Assembly (NCBI GenBank): GCA_022509125.1
Contig: JAFLTU010000013.1
Location: forward strand, 1-57,175
DNA length: 57,175 nucleotides
DNA from: Muribaculaceae bacterium
GTDB lineage: Bacteria; Bacteroidota; Bacteroidia; Bacteroidales; Muribaculaceae
Direction: 5' to 3'
The notes beneath the pieces were generated by a model, which made no database searches, had not been told where the DNA came from, and saw nothing but the letters and a program-made list of their open reading frames with translations. Positions 35,143 through 44,136 of this stretch are shown here, piece by piece. The position numbers and the translations under genes were made by a program. Numbering within the stretch: position 1 is the stretch's first letter; the number at the start of each line of letters is the position of its first letter.

Positions 35143-36170
35143 TACTTAGAATTCTTTTTGTAGTATTTAATTAATTTAGGCACCACATCTTCAAATTTAC
35201 CCGTGATAACATAGTCGGCTATCTTATTGATAGGAGCGTCGGGATCGGAATTTATAGATATGATGAGTGCGGAATCCTGCATTCCGGCTATATGCTGGAT
35301 CTGTCCGGAAATTCCGCATGCGATATAAAGTTTAGGACGCACTGTCACACCAGTCTGGCCAATTTGACGGTCGTGGTCAACCCAACCGGCATCTACAGCC
35401 GCACGACTTGCTCCCACTTCAGCTCCAAGTGTGTCGGCAAGTTGTTGAAGAATGTCGAAGTTCTCTTTACTTCCCACACCGTAGCCACCGGCAACAATAA
35501 TCGGGCTACCTTTAAGATTAACTTTAGATTTCTCGACATGACGGTCGATGATATCAATCACGAAGTCTTCAGGTTTCGTGTATTTATTGACATCAAGCTC
35601 AATGACATCACCTTTGTAGTTAGAATCCTTCTCCTCTTTTTTCATGACGCCCTCACGCACTGTTGCCATCTGCGGACGGCAATCAGGGTTAACAATAGTG
35701 GCCACAATGTTACCACCAAAGGCAGGACGAATCTGATAAAGCAGGTCTTTATATTCTTTCCCGGTCTTCACATCTGTGTAGTCTCCTATTTCAAGCGAGG
35801 TGCAATCCGCTGTCAGACCGCTGTGGAGAGCTGAGGAAACCCTCGGACCGAGATCTCTACCTATCGAAGTAGCCCCCATGAAGGCAATTCTTGGTTCAAT
35901 CTCTTTGAAGAGGTTGATCAATAATGAAGAGTGGGGAAGGGAAGTGTAGGGATAAAGGCGTGAATCTTCAAATTTATAAATAGTATCAACGCCGTAAGGA
36001 AGAATTTGTTTTTCAATATCTTTAAGATTATCGCCTGCCACAACGGCCTCCAGTTTAATGCCAAGCTTGTCGGCCAGCTGACGGCCTTTAGTCAGAAGTT
36101 CAAGACTCACGTCGGAGACTTTGCCGTCTTCATATTCGCAATAGACGATAAGGTTGTTTTTATCTGCCAT
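35142..36170 (-). CDS. etfA: Electron transfer flavoprotein subunit alpha
   Basis: A 342-residue subunit. The N-terminal alpha/beta domain (VYCEYEDGKVSDVSLELL) is followed by the C-terminal FAD-binding domain with VGASRAAVDAGWVDHDRQIG, TVRPKLYIACGISG and AGMQDSALIISIN. It forms the heterodimer with EtfB. etfB, etfA and the dehydrogenase lie in one tight minus-strand group with a 29-base and a 1-base junction. Confidence 0.95.
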   Translation of the reverse strand: MADKNNLIVYCEYEDGKVSDVSLELLTKGRQLADKLGIKLEAVVAGDNLKDIEKQILPYGVDTIYKFEDSRLYPYTSLPHSSLLINLFKEIEPRIAFMGATSIGRDLGPRVSSALHSGLTADCTSLEIGDYTDVKTGKEYKDLLYQIRPAFGGNIVATIVNPDCRPQMATVREGVMKKEEKDSNYKGDVIELDVNKYTKPEDFVIDIIDRHVEKSKVNLKGSPIIVAGGYGVGSKENFDILQQLADTLGAEVGASRAAVDAGWVDHDRQIGQTGVTVRPKLYIACGISGQIQHIAGMQDSALIISINSDPDAPINKIADYVITGKFEDVVPKLIKYYKKNSK

Positions 36171-36199
36171 TTTCTTTCTTCTTTTTAATGATTATGGAA

Positions 36200-37069
36200 T
36201 CAACCGATCGTGTGGTTTGCGATAAGGTCAATTATCAGATTTTCGAGCTCTGCATCGGTATTTTCAATCTTGCGTGCCTCTTTTGCGGTGAACACCACAT
36301 TCTGGATAGACTTCACTTTAGTGGGAGAACCGGCGAGACCGCATTGAGCAAGGTCGGCATCAACGTCCGCGGCATTCCATTCACCAATTAAGAGATATGG
36401 ACGTTGTTCGATAAATTCTTTCTTCTTTTCGTCAGCGGCAACCTCAGAAGGCAGAGCTGCATATTTATATTTCTGCACAGCTTTTGCATTTCTGGGTCGG
36501 CATTCTGCGGCCGAGCCGTTAACCGTGACTACGAGCGGCAATTTACCTTTCACTGTTTCCACTCCCGATTCTATTCTTCTCTTGACAGTGATCTCTTTTC
36601 CGTCTACGTTTACTATTTCTTCAGCATAAGTGATCTGCGGAATGCCGAGTTTTTCAGCCACCTGTGGGCCCACTTGAGCCGTGTCGCCATCAATAGCCTG
36701 GCGTCCGCCGATGATAATGTCGAAGTCTCCAAGTTTCTTAATAGCGGCGCTCAAGGCATAGGAGGTAGCCAAAGTGTCGCTGCCGGCAAAAGCTCTGTCG
36801 GATAACACTACTCCATCATCCGCGCCGCGGAATAAGCCTTCACGGATAATTTCTGCTGCACGAGCCGGACCCATCGTCAATACTGTGACTTTGCTCCCGG
36901 GATTTGCATCTTTAAGCTTAAGCGCCTGCTCAAGCGCATTCAGGTCTTCCGGATTGAAGATGGCCGGAAGAGCAGCACGGTTCACCGTGCCATCCGCCTT
37001 CATGGCATCTTTACCCACGTTGCGGGTGTCGGGCACCTGTTTTGCGAGTACAATAATATTTAAGCTCAT
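36200..37069 (-). CDS. etfB: Electron transfer flavoprotein subunit beta
   Basis: A 289-residue subunit with MSLNIIVLAKQVPDT at the start, the ALEQALKLKD segment, and IIIGGRQAIDGDTAQVGPQVAEKLG, the EtfB signature. It carries the AMP-binding site and mates with EtfA. It is the first gene of the operon. The length is normal for anaerobe-type EtfB. Confidence 0.95.
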   Translation of the reverse strand: MSLNIIVLAKQVPDTRNVGKDAMKADGTVNRAALPAIFNPEDLNALEQALKLKDANPGSKVTVLTMGPARAAEIIREGLFRGADDGVVLSDRAFAGSDTLATSYALSAAIKKLGDFDIIIGGRQAIDGDTAQVGPQVAEKLGIPQITYAEEIVNVDGKEITVKRRIESGVETVKGKLPLVVTVNGSAAECRPRNAKAVQKYKYAALPSEVAADEKKKEFIEQRPYLLIGEWNAADVDADLAQCGLAGSPTKVKSIQNVVFTAKEARKIENTDAELENLIIDLIANHTIG

Positions 37070-37187
37070 AGTTTGGTATGATTGTTTATAGTTTTTGCTT
37101 TCAATTCTCCCTTATAAGAGAGGGTTTTTTATTTTCCTTTTTATGTTGCCCTATGGGCACAATATGTGCAAAGTTAAAGAATTTTTT

Positions 37188-37195
37188 TAAATTTG
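37188..37195 (+). promoter_or_regulatory. Bacteroidetes -7 box upstream of the PD40 gene
   Basis: TAAATTTG matches the consensus and ends 39 bases before the ATG at 37235. The -33 element is not clear. Confidence 0.42.
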
Positions 37196-37234
37196 CGATT
37201 AATATTTTTTCACTATAGGAAAATGTAACAAACA

Positions 37235-38188
37235 ATGAAGGTGAAAAAGAGTTGGATAGTATTTATTTCCATAGTTTTGGTTTGGTTGTGTCAAAGCCCG
37301 GTTTATGGTGCCAAAGCTAAGAAGGTTGATCCGGCGGAGGTATTAGAAAAGGCCAAAAATGCTTTCTTCCAATATGACTTTGACGAAGCTCTCGAGCTTT
37401 TCGAAGAATACGAAACCTTGCAAACAAAGGCAAAGAAACCTCTAGTAGAGGATTTCGAAGATTGGCAGAGACGTTTAAACATCGCTACCAATGCATTCGG
37501 CAGAGTTCAGAAAATTGTGGTGATAGATTCCATAAATATCCCTCGTCAGAATTTTTTCAATGCTTATAAGCTGTCTTCTTCAGCCGGAAGAATCGGCAGA
37601 GATCTTTCCTTCAAGCTTGTGCCGGGTGTGAATTCTAAGGAAGTTGGATTTATCAGCGAAGATGGAGACTATGCCATAATACCGGTGGCTGATCAAGAGG
37701 GCCTTCTTCAATTGAAGGAGAATTTTAGGTTGCTCGACAACTCTTGGGAAACCCATGAATTGTTTGATGGGGATTTCGAAAAGGATGGAGACTATGCCTA
37801 TCCTTTTATGAGCGGCGACGGACAGACGCTCTATTTTGCCAACAATGGGGAAGAATCAATGGGAGGGTTGGATCTTTTTGTGGCTCAGAGGGAACCTGTC
37901 ACAGGAGAAACCCGGCAACCGTTAAATCTCGGAATGCCATTTAATTCGCCCTACGATGATTTCATGTTGGCCATAGATGAGGAGAGAGGAATAGGGTGGT
38001 GGGCCACCGATCGAAACTCGCCCGGAGGAGATGTCACGGTCTACGTCTATTTGCTGGAAGAAATAAGACAGAATTACACATCTGACACAGAAGACCTAGA
38101 GAGTAAAGCGAAAATCTCGGATTTTAAGTCGACCTGGCAACCGGGAAAAGAGCGTGACTATCAGGAAATTCTGAAAAAGATTAAATAA
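37235..38188 (+). CDS. Exported TolB-like PD40 repeat protein
   Basis: A 317-residue protein with a signal peptide (about 1-25, ending VYGAKA). An N-terminal helical, TPR-like segment (AKNAFFQYDFDEALELFEEYE) is followed by PD40 beta-propeller units, clearest in AYPFMSGDGQTLYFANNG and GGLDLFV. Similar proteins occur in the Bacteroidetes envelope, some near gliding/type 9 secretion parts, but no OmpA-like domain is present here. Its partner is unknown. Confidence 0.78.
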   Translation: MKVKKSWIVFISIVLVWLCQSPVYGAKAKKVDPAEVLEKAKNAFFQYDFDEALELFEEYETLQTKAKKPLVEDFEDWQRRLNIATNAFGRVQKIVVIDSINIPRQNFFNAYKLSSSAGRIGRDLSFKLVPGVNSKEVGFISEDGDYAIIPVADQEGLLQLKENFRLLDNSWETHELFDGDFEKDGDYAYPFMSGDGQTLYFANNGEESMGGLDLFVAQREPVTGETRQPLNLGMPFNSPYDDFMLAIDEERGIGWWATDRNSPGGDVTVYVYLLEEIRQNYTSDTEDLESKAKISDFKSTWQPGKERDYQEILKKIK

Positions 38189-38194
38189 GAAAAC

Positions 38195-39148
38195 TTATTT
38201 ATAGATAAAACGTGAGATGAATTTGAAGGTGTTTTTCCCCAGATAGGATAATAAGATTCCCGATTTATTTTTAAATCTCACCTTAGGATTAAAGAGAGAG
38301 ACGTGGCGGTTTCTCTTTATGTGGTCCCAACATCTGGTGGCATTATCATGGTCGCCATGAATAGCGCAGAGGGCAAACATATTGAAATTAGCGCTCAGCC
38401 GGCGATCTTTAGCAGCCGGCAAGAGATCGGGATATTGCTCGTTGATATAATCTTCAATTCTTTCCGTGACGTCTAACACATCGAGCCTCTGAGGTCTCCA
38501 GCTCTGGGTTCTGCTCCCTTCTGCAACTCGATAAAAATAGACAGGGAAATCTATCCAAACGATTTTCCGACTGCGATGGAAATAATGGTAGAATAAATCA
38601 AGGTCTTCGTAAAATATTCCCGGTCGGAATGTTAGCCCCTCTAAAACATGCCTTTTATAAAGTTTCCCGCAAGCGGAAGGGAGAAGGAGGGATTGATAGA
38701 GCACATCACTAATGGCTTCCCTCGGAGTAAAAATTTTAGTCTTCAGGATCTTGCCATTTTTTTTCTTCAAAAAAACTTCGCCTCTCACCGATTTTCCCTC
38801 CACAATATCCGCATCATTTTCCTTTAAGACCTCGAGCATTATTTCCAGAGCATCAGGGAGCAAAAGGTCGTCGGAGTCAACAAAGGTGATAAAATCTCCG
38901 GTGGCTACCTCCAGTCCCCGGTTTCGTGCTTTTGAGGGCCCTCCATTTTCATTGGAATAGACCACAACCCGATCGTCTTTTTCGGCGTATTTAAGGGCAA
39001 TTTCAAGAGAAAAATCAGTAGACCCGTCGTTAATTACAATCACTTCGACACGTCGATGACTCTGCGACAGGATGCTGTCGAGACACTGGCTAAGATAGCG
39101 CTCAGTATTAAAGACAGGCACTATGACACTTATCAGGTTCTCTTCCAT
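38195..39148 (-). CDS. Family 2 glycosyltransferase
   Basis: A GT-A fold enzyme of 317 residues: ISVIVPVFNTERYLSQCLDS at the N-terminus, INDGSTD near residue 40, NGGPSKARNRGLE, and the metal-binding TFVDSDDL near 95. The acceptor is unknown; it is not in a polysaccharide cluster. It converges with the PD40 gene with only 6 bases between stops. Confidence 0.9.
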   Translation of the reverse strand: MEENLISVIVPVFNTERYLSQCLDSILSQSHRRVEVIVINDGSTDFSLEIALKYAEKDDRVVVYSNENGGPSKARNRGLEVATGDFITFVDSDDLLLPDALEIMLEVLKENDADIVEGKSVRGEVFLKKKNGKILKTKIFTPREAISDVLYQSLLLPSACGKLYKRHVLEGLTFRPGIFYEDLDLFYHYFHRSRKIVWIDFPVYFYRVAEGSRTQSWRPQRLDVLDVTERIEDYINEQYPDLLPAAKDRRLSANFNMFALCAIHGDHDNATRCWDHIKRNRHVSLFNPKVRFKNKSGILLSYLGKNTFKFISRFIYK

Positions 39149-39188
39149 GTCAGTCTCTTTTCTTCAGGTTTTTTACGGTTAGACTATG

Positions 39189-39196
39189 CAAATATA
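39189..39196 (-). promoter_or_regulatory. -7 box for the glycosyltransferase gene
   Basis: On the minus strand TATATTTG fits TAnnTTTG, 40 bases before the glycosyltransferase ATG. It lies back to back with a plus-strand box at 39220. No matching -33 element is visible. Confidence 0.38.
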
Positions 39197-39219
39197 ATCC
39201 ATAATGTTGGAAAATTCCT

Positions 39220-39227
39220 TAAATTTG
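39220..39227 (+). promoter_or_regulatory. -7 box for the UDG-fold gene
   Basis: TAAATTTG lies 10 bases before the ATG at 39238, so the mRNA leader would be very short or absent. No -33 partner is evident. Confidence 0.38.
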
Positions 39228-39237
39228 CAAATAATAG

Positions 39238-39855
39238 ATGAAAGAGTGCAATAAAATAGAGCTTCATCCTTTTAAGCCTTTCTTACCTGAAGGGACGAAG
39301 GTCGTGGTCTGCGGGACATTTCCTCCCAAGCCCGACAAATGGAGCATGGATTTCTTTTATCCGAATTTCTTTAATGACATGTGGAGGATTTTCGGTTTGA
39401 TAATATTTAATGAAAAAGAGAAATTTTTCAACCGGGAAACCAAAACCATCGACAAGGAAGGGATAAAAAAAATGCTTGAAAAGATCCACGTTGGAGTGGG
39501 AGAGACTGTGACCAAGGCCATCAGACAACGCGACAATGCATCCGATAAGTTTCTGGAGGTCGTGGAGAGGGTCAACCTCCCGGCTCTTTTATCTCAAATT
39601 CCTGATTGCAAGGATTTAGTCACCACAGGAGAAAAGGCTGCCTCAGTAATTGCCGGTCTGACCAATACACCCGTTCCGAAGGTTGGTGAATGGATTGCAT
39701 GCAGCATTACAATGCCTGATGGAAGTGAACGCCGGTTTCGCCATTGGAGGATGCCATCAACTTCAAGAGCCTATCCAATGAAGATTGAGAAGAAGGCTGA
39801 ATTTTATAAAAGAATGTTAATTGAGACAGGGGTGCTAAATCCCGGTTTTTCATAG
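39238..39855 (+). CDS. Uracil-DNA glycosylase superfamily protein
   Basis: A 205-residue protein with the UDG/MUG fold pattern: VVVCGTFPPKPDKWSMDFFYPN at the N-terminus (motif-1 region) and the C-terminal RHWRMPSTSRAYP, which corresponds to the HxPS-type motif 2. Bacteroidetes members are annotated as uracil-DNA glycosylase family proteins, but the damage recognised is unverified. It lies 2 bases before the DedA gene. Confidence 0.82.
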   Translation: MKECNKIELHPFKPFLPEGTKVVVCGTFPPKPDKWSMDFFYPNFFNDMWRIFGLIIFNEKEKFFNRETKTIDKEGIKKMLEKIHVGVGETVTKAIRQRDNASDKFLEVVERVNLPALLSQIPDCKDLVTTGEKAASVIAGLTNTPVPKVGEWIACSITMPDGSERRFRHWRMPSTSRAYPMKIEKKAEFYKRMLIETGVLNPGFS

Positions 39856-39857
39856 CA

Positions 39858-40547
39858 ATGATATTAGATTTGATCCCTTTGGCCATATTCGATGCAGCGG
39901 AGTTTTTCCAATGGTTTGTAGACAATGCAAACTATACCTTCGTCTTTGTCTTTATGGTGATTGAGAGTTCCTTCATTCCGTTCCCCTCAGAAGTGGTAGT
40001 GCCTCCTGCGGCCTATCTTGCTTGCAGCAATGCCGGAGCCGGGGCAGGAATGAATGTTTTCGCTGTTGTCTTGGTGGCGACTTTAGGTGCCTTGGTAGGA
40101 GCATTCATAAATTATTTTCTTGCCCTATGGATCGGACGCCCCGTGGTTTATGCCTTTGCCGACAGCAGATTTGGCCATATCCTTCTCATCAATAGGGAAA
40201 AAGTTGAGAAAGCAGAGGCATATTTCGACAGACATGGTGCTATTTCTACCTTTATCGGTCGTCTGATTCCCGCTATCAGGCAATTGATTTCCATCCCTGC
40301 AGGAATAGCAAGAATGAATTTATTACAATTTGCAATTTTCACTTTTCTTGGGGCTCTTGTCTGGAACAGTGTGCTCGGAGCCCTCGGATTTTGGCTGTCG
40401 GAAACCGTTTCACCCGACCAACTTTTTGATAAAGTGGAGCAATACAACCGCTACCTTACTTGGGGAGGTTATATTCTTGCAGGTATTTGTGTGGTATTCA
40501 TAATTTTTAATGCATTGAGGACATCCTCTAAAAAAGAGACAGAATGA
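39858..40547 (+). CDS. DedA-family membrane protein
   Basis: A 229-residue inner-membrane protein with four to five hydrophobic segments and the DedA/SNARE-associated signature (FMVIESSFIPFPSEVVVPPA; FIGRLIPAIRQLISIPAG). DedA proteins include undecaprenyl-phosphate translocases and affect envelope stress and proton motive force. It overlaps rpe by 4 bases (ATGA). Confidence 0.92.
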   Translation: MILDLIPLAIFDAAEFFQWFVDNANYTFVFVFMVIESSFIPFPSEVVVPPAAYLACSNAGAGAGMNVFAVVLVATLGALVGAFINYFLALWIGRPVVYAFADSRFGHILLINREKVEKAEAYFDRHGAISTFIGRLIPAIRQLISIPAGIARMNLLQFAIFTFLGALVWNSVLGALGFWLSETVSPDQLFDKVEQYNRYLTWGGYILAGICVVFIIFNALRTSSKKETE

Positions 40548-41188
40548 AAGTATCTCCTTCTCTTCTTTCCGCCGATTTTTCGAATCTTGCAAAGGATATT
40601 GAAATGATCAATAGGTCGGAGGCCGACTATCTCCATCTCGACGTGATGGATGGAGTCTTCGTGCCTAATATTTCTTTTGGTTTCCCGGTAATAGATTCTG
40701 TAGCAAAAATTTGCAAAAAACCTTTGGATGTCCATCTAATGATAGTGGAACCCCAGAAATGGGTGGATCGGCTTAAAGAGTGCGGGGCAGAGATAATGAA
40801 TGTGCATATTGAGGCCTGCTTGCACTTAGACCGCACTGTCAATGCCATTCATGAGGCCGGAATGAAGGCCGGAGTGACTCTTAATCCGGCCACACCGGTT
40901 TCCCTTCTCGTCGATATAATCAATCAACTTGATTTGGTCTTGCTAATGTCTGTCAATCCAGGATTCGGTGGCCAAGCCTTTATCCACAACACATTGAAAA
41001 AAGTGGCAGAATTGAAGGCTTTGAGAGATTCTTCGGAATCTAAAGCGATGATAGAGGTAGACGGAGGAGTAAATGAAGAGACTGGACGTCTTCTTGCGGA
41101 GGCCGGGGCTGATATACTTGTGGCTGGAAACTATGTGTTTAAGTCCCAAAATCCGAAAGAAAGGATCAATATACTCAAAGCCCTATAA
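40544..41188 (+). CDS. rpe: Ribulose-phosphate 3-epimerase
   Basis: A TIM-barrel enzyme of the pentose phosphate pathway, 214 residues. Metal and catalytic residues lie in MKVSPSLLSADFSNL, YLHLDVMDGVFVPN, DVHLMI, MSVNPGFGGQAF and IEVDGGV. It overlaps the dedA gene at its start, suggesting co-transcription. Confidence 0.96.
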   Translation: MKVSPSLLSADFSNLAKDIEMINRSEADYLHLDVMDGVFVPNISFGFPVIDSVAKICKKPLDVHLMIVEPQKWVDRLKECGAEIMNVHIEACLHLDRTVNAIHEAGMKAGVTLNPATPVSLLVDIINQLDLVLLMSVNPGFGGQAFIHNTLKKVAELKALRDSSESKAMIEVDGGVNEETGRLLAEAGADILVAGNYVFKSQNPKERINILKAL

Positions 41189-41196
41189 GTTTTTAA

Positions 41197-41225
41197 TTGA
41201 AAGATTGAATAATTTGTTAAATTTG
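41197..41225 (+). promoter_or_regulatory. Promoter of the GH53 gene
   Basis: TTG (41197-41199) is followed after 18 bases by TAAATTTG (41218-41225). The spacing is a base or so short of the usual range. It ends 13 bases before the ATG at 41239. Confidence 0.5.
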
Positions 41226-41238
41226 AAATAATAATGCT

Positions 41239-42486
41239 ATGAATAGACTCAAAACATTGATAATCACCTTTGGCTTGACTGCGTCTATAGCCTCGTTAGC
41301 ATCAGAGATGAAATATGTGGGAGGTGACATTTCTATGTTTCCCACATATCAGGAGGCAGGGTCCGCCTACAAAGATCAGGATGGCAATAAAATCGATCTC
41401 TTGCCTTATCTCCACGAAATCGGAATGAACGCAATGAGGGTGAGGCTTTTCGTTGATCCAGAGGAATACACTATTGAGAATGGAGTGAAACATGAAGACA
41501 CAAATGTGTGTCAAGACCTTCCTTATATCACTCCGTTGTGCCAACAGATTATAGAGAACGGCATGGACCTCATGCTCGATTTTCATTATTCCGACACTTG
41601 GGCAGACCCTGCAAAACAATTCATTCCCGAGGCATGGAAAAACCTGTCGCAGGAGGAATTAATCGAAATGATCTATAATTACACCAAGGAATCTCTTGAA
41701 ACCCTAAAAGCCGAGGGTATTGTGCCGAAATTTATACAGCCCGGTAATGAAATCAGCTATGGAATGCTCTGGGCTTCCAATTCGGATAAGGCATATTCCA
41801 ATAATAACAGTTCGGCAGCTTGGAAACGTTTCGGGGATTTACTTACATCCGCTATTAATGCATGTAGGGAAGTTTGTCCTGAAGCCCAAATTGTGATCCA
41901 CACAGAACGAGTAGCACAGGTTGGTGTTCTTACCAATTTCTATAGCCAGATGGAGAGCCTTAATATTGACTATGATATAATCGGCCTTAGTTATTATCCT
42001 TATTTCCATGGGAATATGGAGGTTTTGAATAAAGCCCTCACAGAAGTAGAAACACAGTTCCCCGATAAACCTATAATGATTGTTGAAACCGGTTTCCCGT
42101 ATGCATGGGAGGTGCCAGGTTCAACAATAACGCCGGAATATTCCTACACTCTTGAGGGCCAGAACGAATATGCTCAGGCTTTGGTTGAGACCCTCCTTGA
42201 ACATCCCAACGTCAACGGCCTTTTCTGGTGGTGGCTGGAATATAATGCCAAGGGCACAGAATTGGATGGTTGGTATAACGCCCCATTATTCGACAGCCGG
42301 ACAGGTAAAGCCACTCCTGCTCTCAAGACTATTGCCTCTTTCGCCACTGAGGCCGGCATTGAAGGAGTTGCATCTGATTTGCAAACTGAGAAGGATATCT
42401 GGCATAACCTCCAGGGCCTACGTATAAACTCTCCTTCTCGTCCCGGCATCTATATCCACAACGGTCAAAAAATCTTAGTAAAATAA
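41239..42486 (+). CDS. GH53 arabinogalactan endo-beta-1,4-galactanase with C-terminal sorting-like tail
   Basis: A secreted galactanase of 415 residues (signal peptide about 1-22, cleaved near SLAS). The acid/base Glu is E171 (QPGNEISYG) and the nucleophile is E283 (MIVETGFPYAW). LMLDFHYSDTWADP (111-124) is the family signature. The last 32 residues, after GIEGVASDL, have the pattern WhNLQGLRI..P..PGIYIHNGQKILVK, seen on many Bacteroidales secreted enzymes as a type 9-like sorting module. It is the second GH53 gene in the window, 41 kb from the first, with no SusC/SusD pair nearby. Confidence 0.93.
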   Translation: MNRLKTLIITFGLTASIASLASEMKYVGGDISMFPTYQEAGSAYKDQDGNKIDLLPYLHEIGMNAMRVRLFVDPEEYTIENGVKHEDTNVCQDLPYITPLCQQIIENGMDLMLDFHYSDTWADPAKQFIPEAWKNLSQEELIEMIYNYTKESLETLKAEGIVPKFIQPGNEISYGMLWASNSDKAYSNNNSSAAWKRFGDLLTSAINACREVCPEAQIVIHTERVAQVGVLTNFYSQMESLNIDYDIIGLSYYPYFHGNMEVLNKALTEVETQFPDKPIMIVETGFPYAWEVPGSTITPEYSYTLEGQNEYAQALVETLLEHPNVNGLFWWWLEYNAKGTELDGWYNAPLFDSRTGKATPALKTIASFATEAGIEGVASDLQTEKDIWHNLQGLRINSPSRPGIYIHNGQKILVK

Positions 42487-42511
42487 AATTCATTAAATTT
42501 ATTGAAACTTC

Positions 42512-42562
42512 ACCGGAGGCCCCTTCACAAAACGACTTCATTATAGAGGGTCTCCGGTTTAT
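42512..42562 (+). terminator. Hairpin after the GH53 gene
   Basis: ACCGGAGGCCC (42512-42522) pairs with GGGTCTCCGGT (42548-42558), 11 pairs with one G:T, around a 25-base loop. Only TTTATATAATTT follows, so the U-tract is weak. It may be a terminator or a transcript end protector. Confidence 0.45.
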
Positions 42563-42597
42563 ATAATTTGTGAGATAGGAAATTCTAATTATAGGGA

Positions 42598-44136
42598 ATG
42601 AAGGTCAAGAGAGTCAGATGGATATGGTTTGCATTGGCGTTATCTTTATTGTATGCATTCTCCATTAATCTTTTAGAATTTACTGATTCCCCGGAAACTC
42701 GTATTGCCGGGTTCGTAAAGGTAGGCCTGCAATGGGTAATAGTTTCATTGGTCTCTACAGGTATCCTTGGTCTTATTTCCGCTAATCGAATTGTCTTTGC
42801 ATTTTTATTTCCCATTCTTATGACGTTAAGCGCCGTGGAAGTGTTTTATCGTCACACGTTGGGAGTTGGAATCACAGGGACTACGATAGAAATAGCTCTG
42901 GAAAATAATGCCCAGATGTGGTTAAGCGTTATTGATTTCAGACTAATTAGTGTGGTTCTCTTCACAATTATTGTTTCTTTTGCTATTGTATGGTATAGAT
43001 GGAAATATGTTTTCATAAAAAGAAAGACTGAGTTTTTATGGCTCCCCGGTTTTTTTATACTTTCTTTTGCCCCTTTTGCCATTCCAAGGATTTATGGTGC
43101 CGTTAGCAACCGCATGCCTTATGCAATATATAATGGAACGGCCGATTATTTGCGAAATAAAAAAGTGGTTAATGAAGAAAGAAATACATTTGATAATATT
43201 CAGGTGAGAGTGCCGAAAAATTCTCCAAATGTTGTGGTGGTTGTGGGGGAATCATTAAGAGGAGATCATCTTCCCATGAATAATTATGACAGAATGACGA
43301 TGCCATATCTTTCAAAGGAAGAAAATCTTATCGCCTTTAAAGATATTAAATCATCTGGATTTCATACTTATCAAGCCCTGCCATATATATTCACACGGGC
43401 CGATTCTCTGAATAGTGATCCCGGTTATGAAGAGCAATCCTTCATCACGATCTTCAAGAAGGCAGGATATAAATCTTCATGGATAGCCAATCAAGATATT
43501 TCGGCCTCCTACTATTATTTTGCCCGCGAAGCCGATACTTTAATTCATGTAAACTCCCAACGTTCACTTTATTCCTACGATAAATGGACCGATATGGAGA
43601 CAATTCCACATTTTAAGACATGGAAAGAGGCGAATAGTAGCAGTCCGACTCTTACAATAATACATTCCATCGGATCTCATTGGTGGTCGAAATCCCATTA
43701 TTTAAAAGAGGATGCCCTATTCTTGCCCGACATGGATTCCAAAGAAATATCTTTATTAGATCCTCAGCAAATAATAAATTCTTATGATAATTCCATTGTG
43801 GCAACCGACCGATTTCTCTATTCTATTATAGAGGAGCTAAGAGATGATAATGCGATTCTAATCTATGTGTCTGACCATGGAGAATCCCTTGGAGAAAATG
43901 GACGATGGCTTCATGGCTCCGACTCTCCCGAGCTCCACAATATAGCGGCAATGGTCTGGTTTTCCTCTGAATATTTCCAGAATTTTCCTCAAAAGATCAC
44001 TGCGCTTGAAAAAAACGTGAGTAAACCTTCCAGTAGCGACGACTTATTTTACAGTGTGATGGATGCTGCCGGATTCGTTTCCCCTGAATTGGATTTTTCG
44101 AAAAGTTGGTTTTTTGATAATGAAGAATCGAATTGA
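42598..44136 (+). CDS. Lipid A phosphoethanolamine transferase-like (sulfatase fold) membrane enzyme
   Basis: A 512-residue enzyme. Four to five N-terminal membrane helices (about 8-165) are followed by a sulfatase-fold catalytic domain. The metal Glu is E218 (VVVVVGESLRGDH), the nucleophile Thr is T257 (SSGFHTYQALPYIFTR), and SDHGESLGENG provides Asp/His ligands. This is the EptA/ArnT-associated phosphoethanolamine transferase pattern. It would decorate lipid A, core or a surface glycan. Its stop overlaps the acyltransferase gene by 17 bases. Confidence 0.88.
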   Translation: MKVKRVRWIWFALALSLLYAFSINLLEFTDSPETRIAGFVKVGLQWVIVSLVSTGILGLISANRIVFAFLFPILMTLSAVEVFYRHTLGVGITGTTIEIALENNAQMWLSVIDFRLISVVLFTIIVSFAIVWYRWKYVFIKRKTEFLWLPGFFILSFAPFAIPRIYGAVSNRMPYAIYNGTADYLRNKKVVNEERNTFDNIQVRVPKNSPNVVVVVGESLRGDHLPMNNYDRMTMPYLSKEENLIAFKDIKSSGFHTYQALPYIFTRADSLNSDPGYEEQSFITIFKKAGYKSSWIANQDISASYYYFAREADTLIHVNSQRSLYSYDKWTDMETIPHFKTWKEANSSSPTLTIIHSIGSHWWSKSHYLKEDALFLPDMDSKEISLLDPQQIINSYDNSIVATDRFLYSIIEELRDDNAILIYVSDHGESLGENGRWLHGSDSPELHNIAAMVWFSSEYFQNFPQKITALEKNVSKPSSSDDLFYSVMDAAGFVSPELDFSKSWFFDNEESN

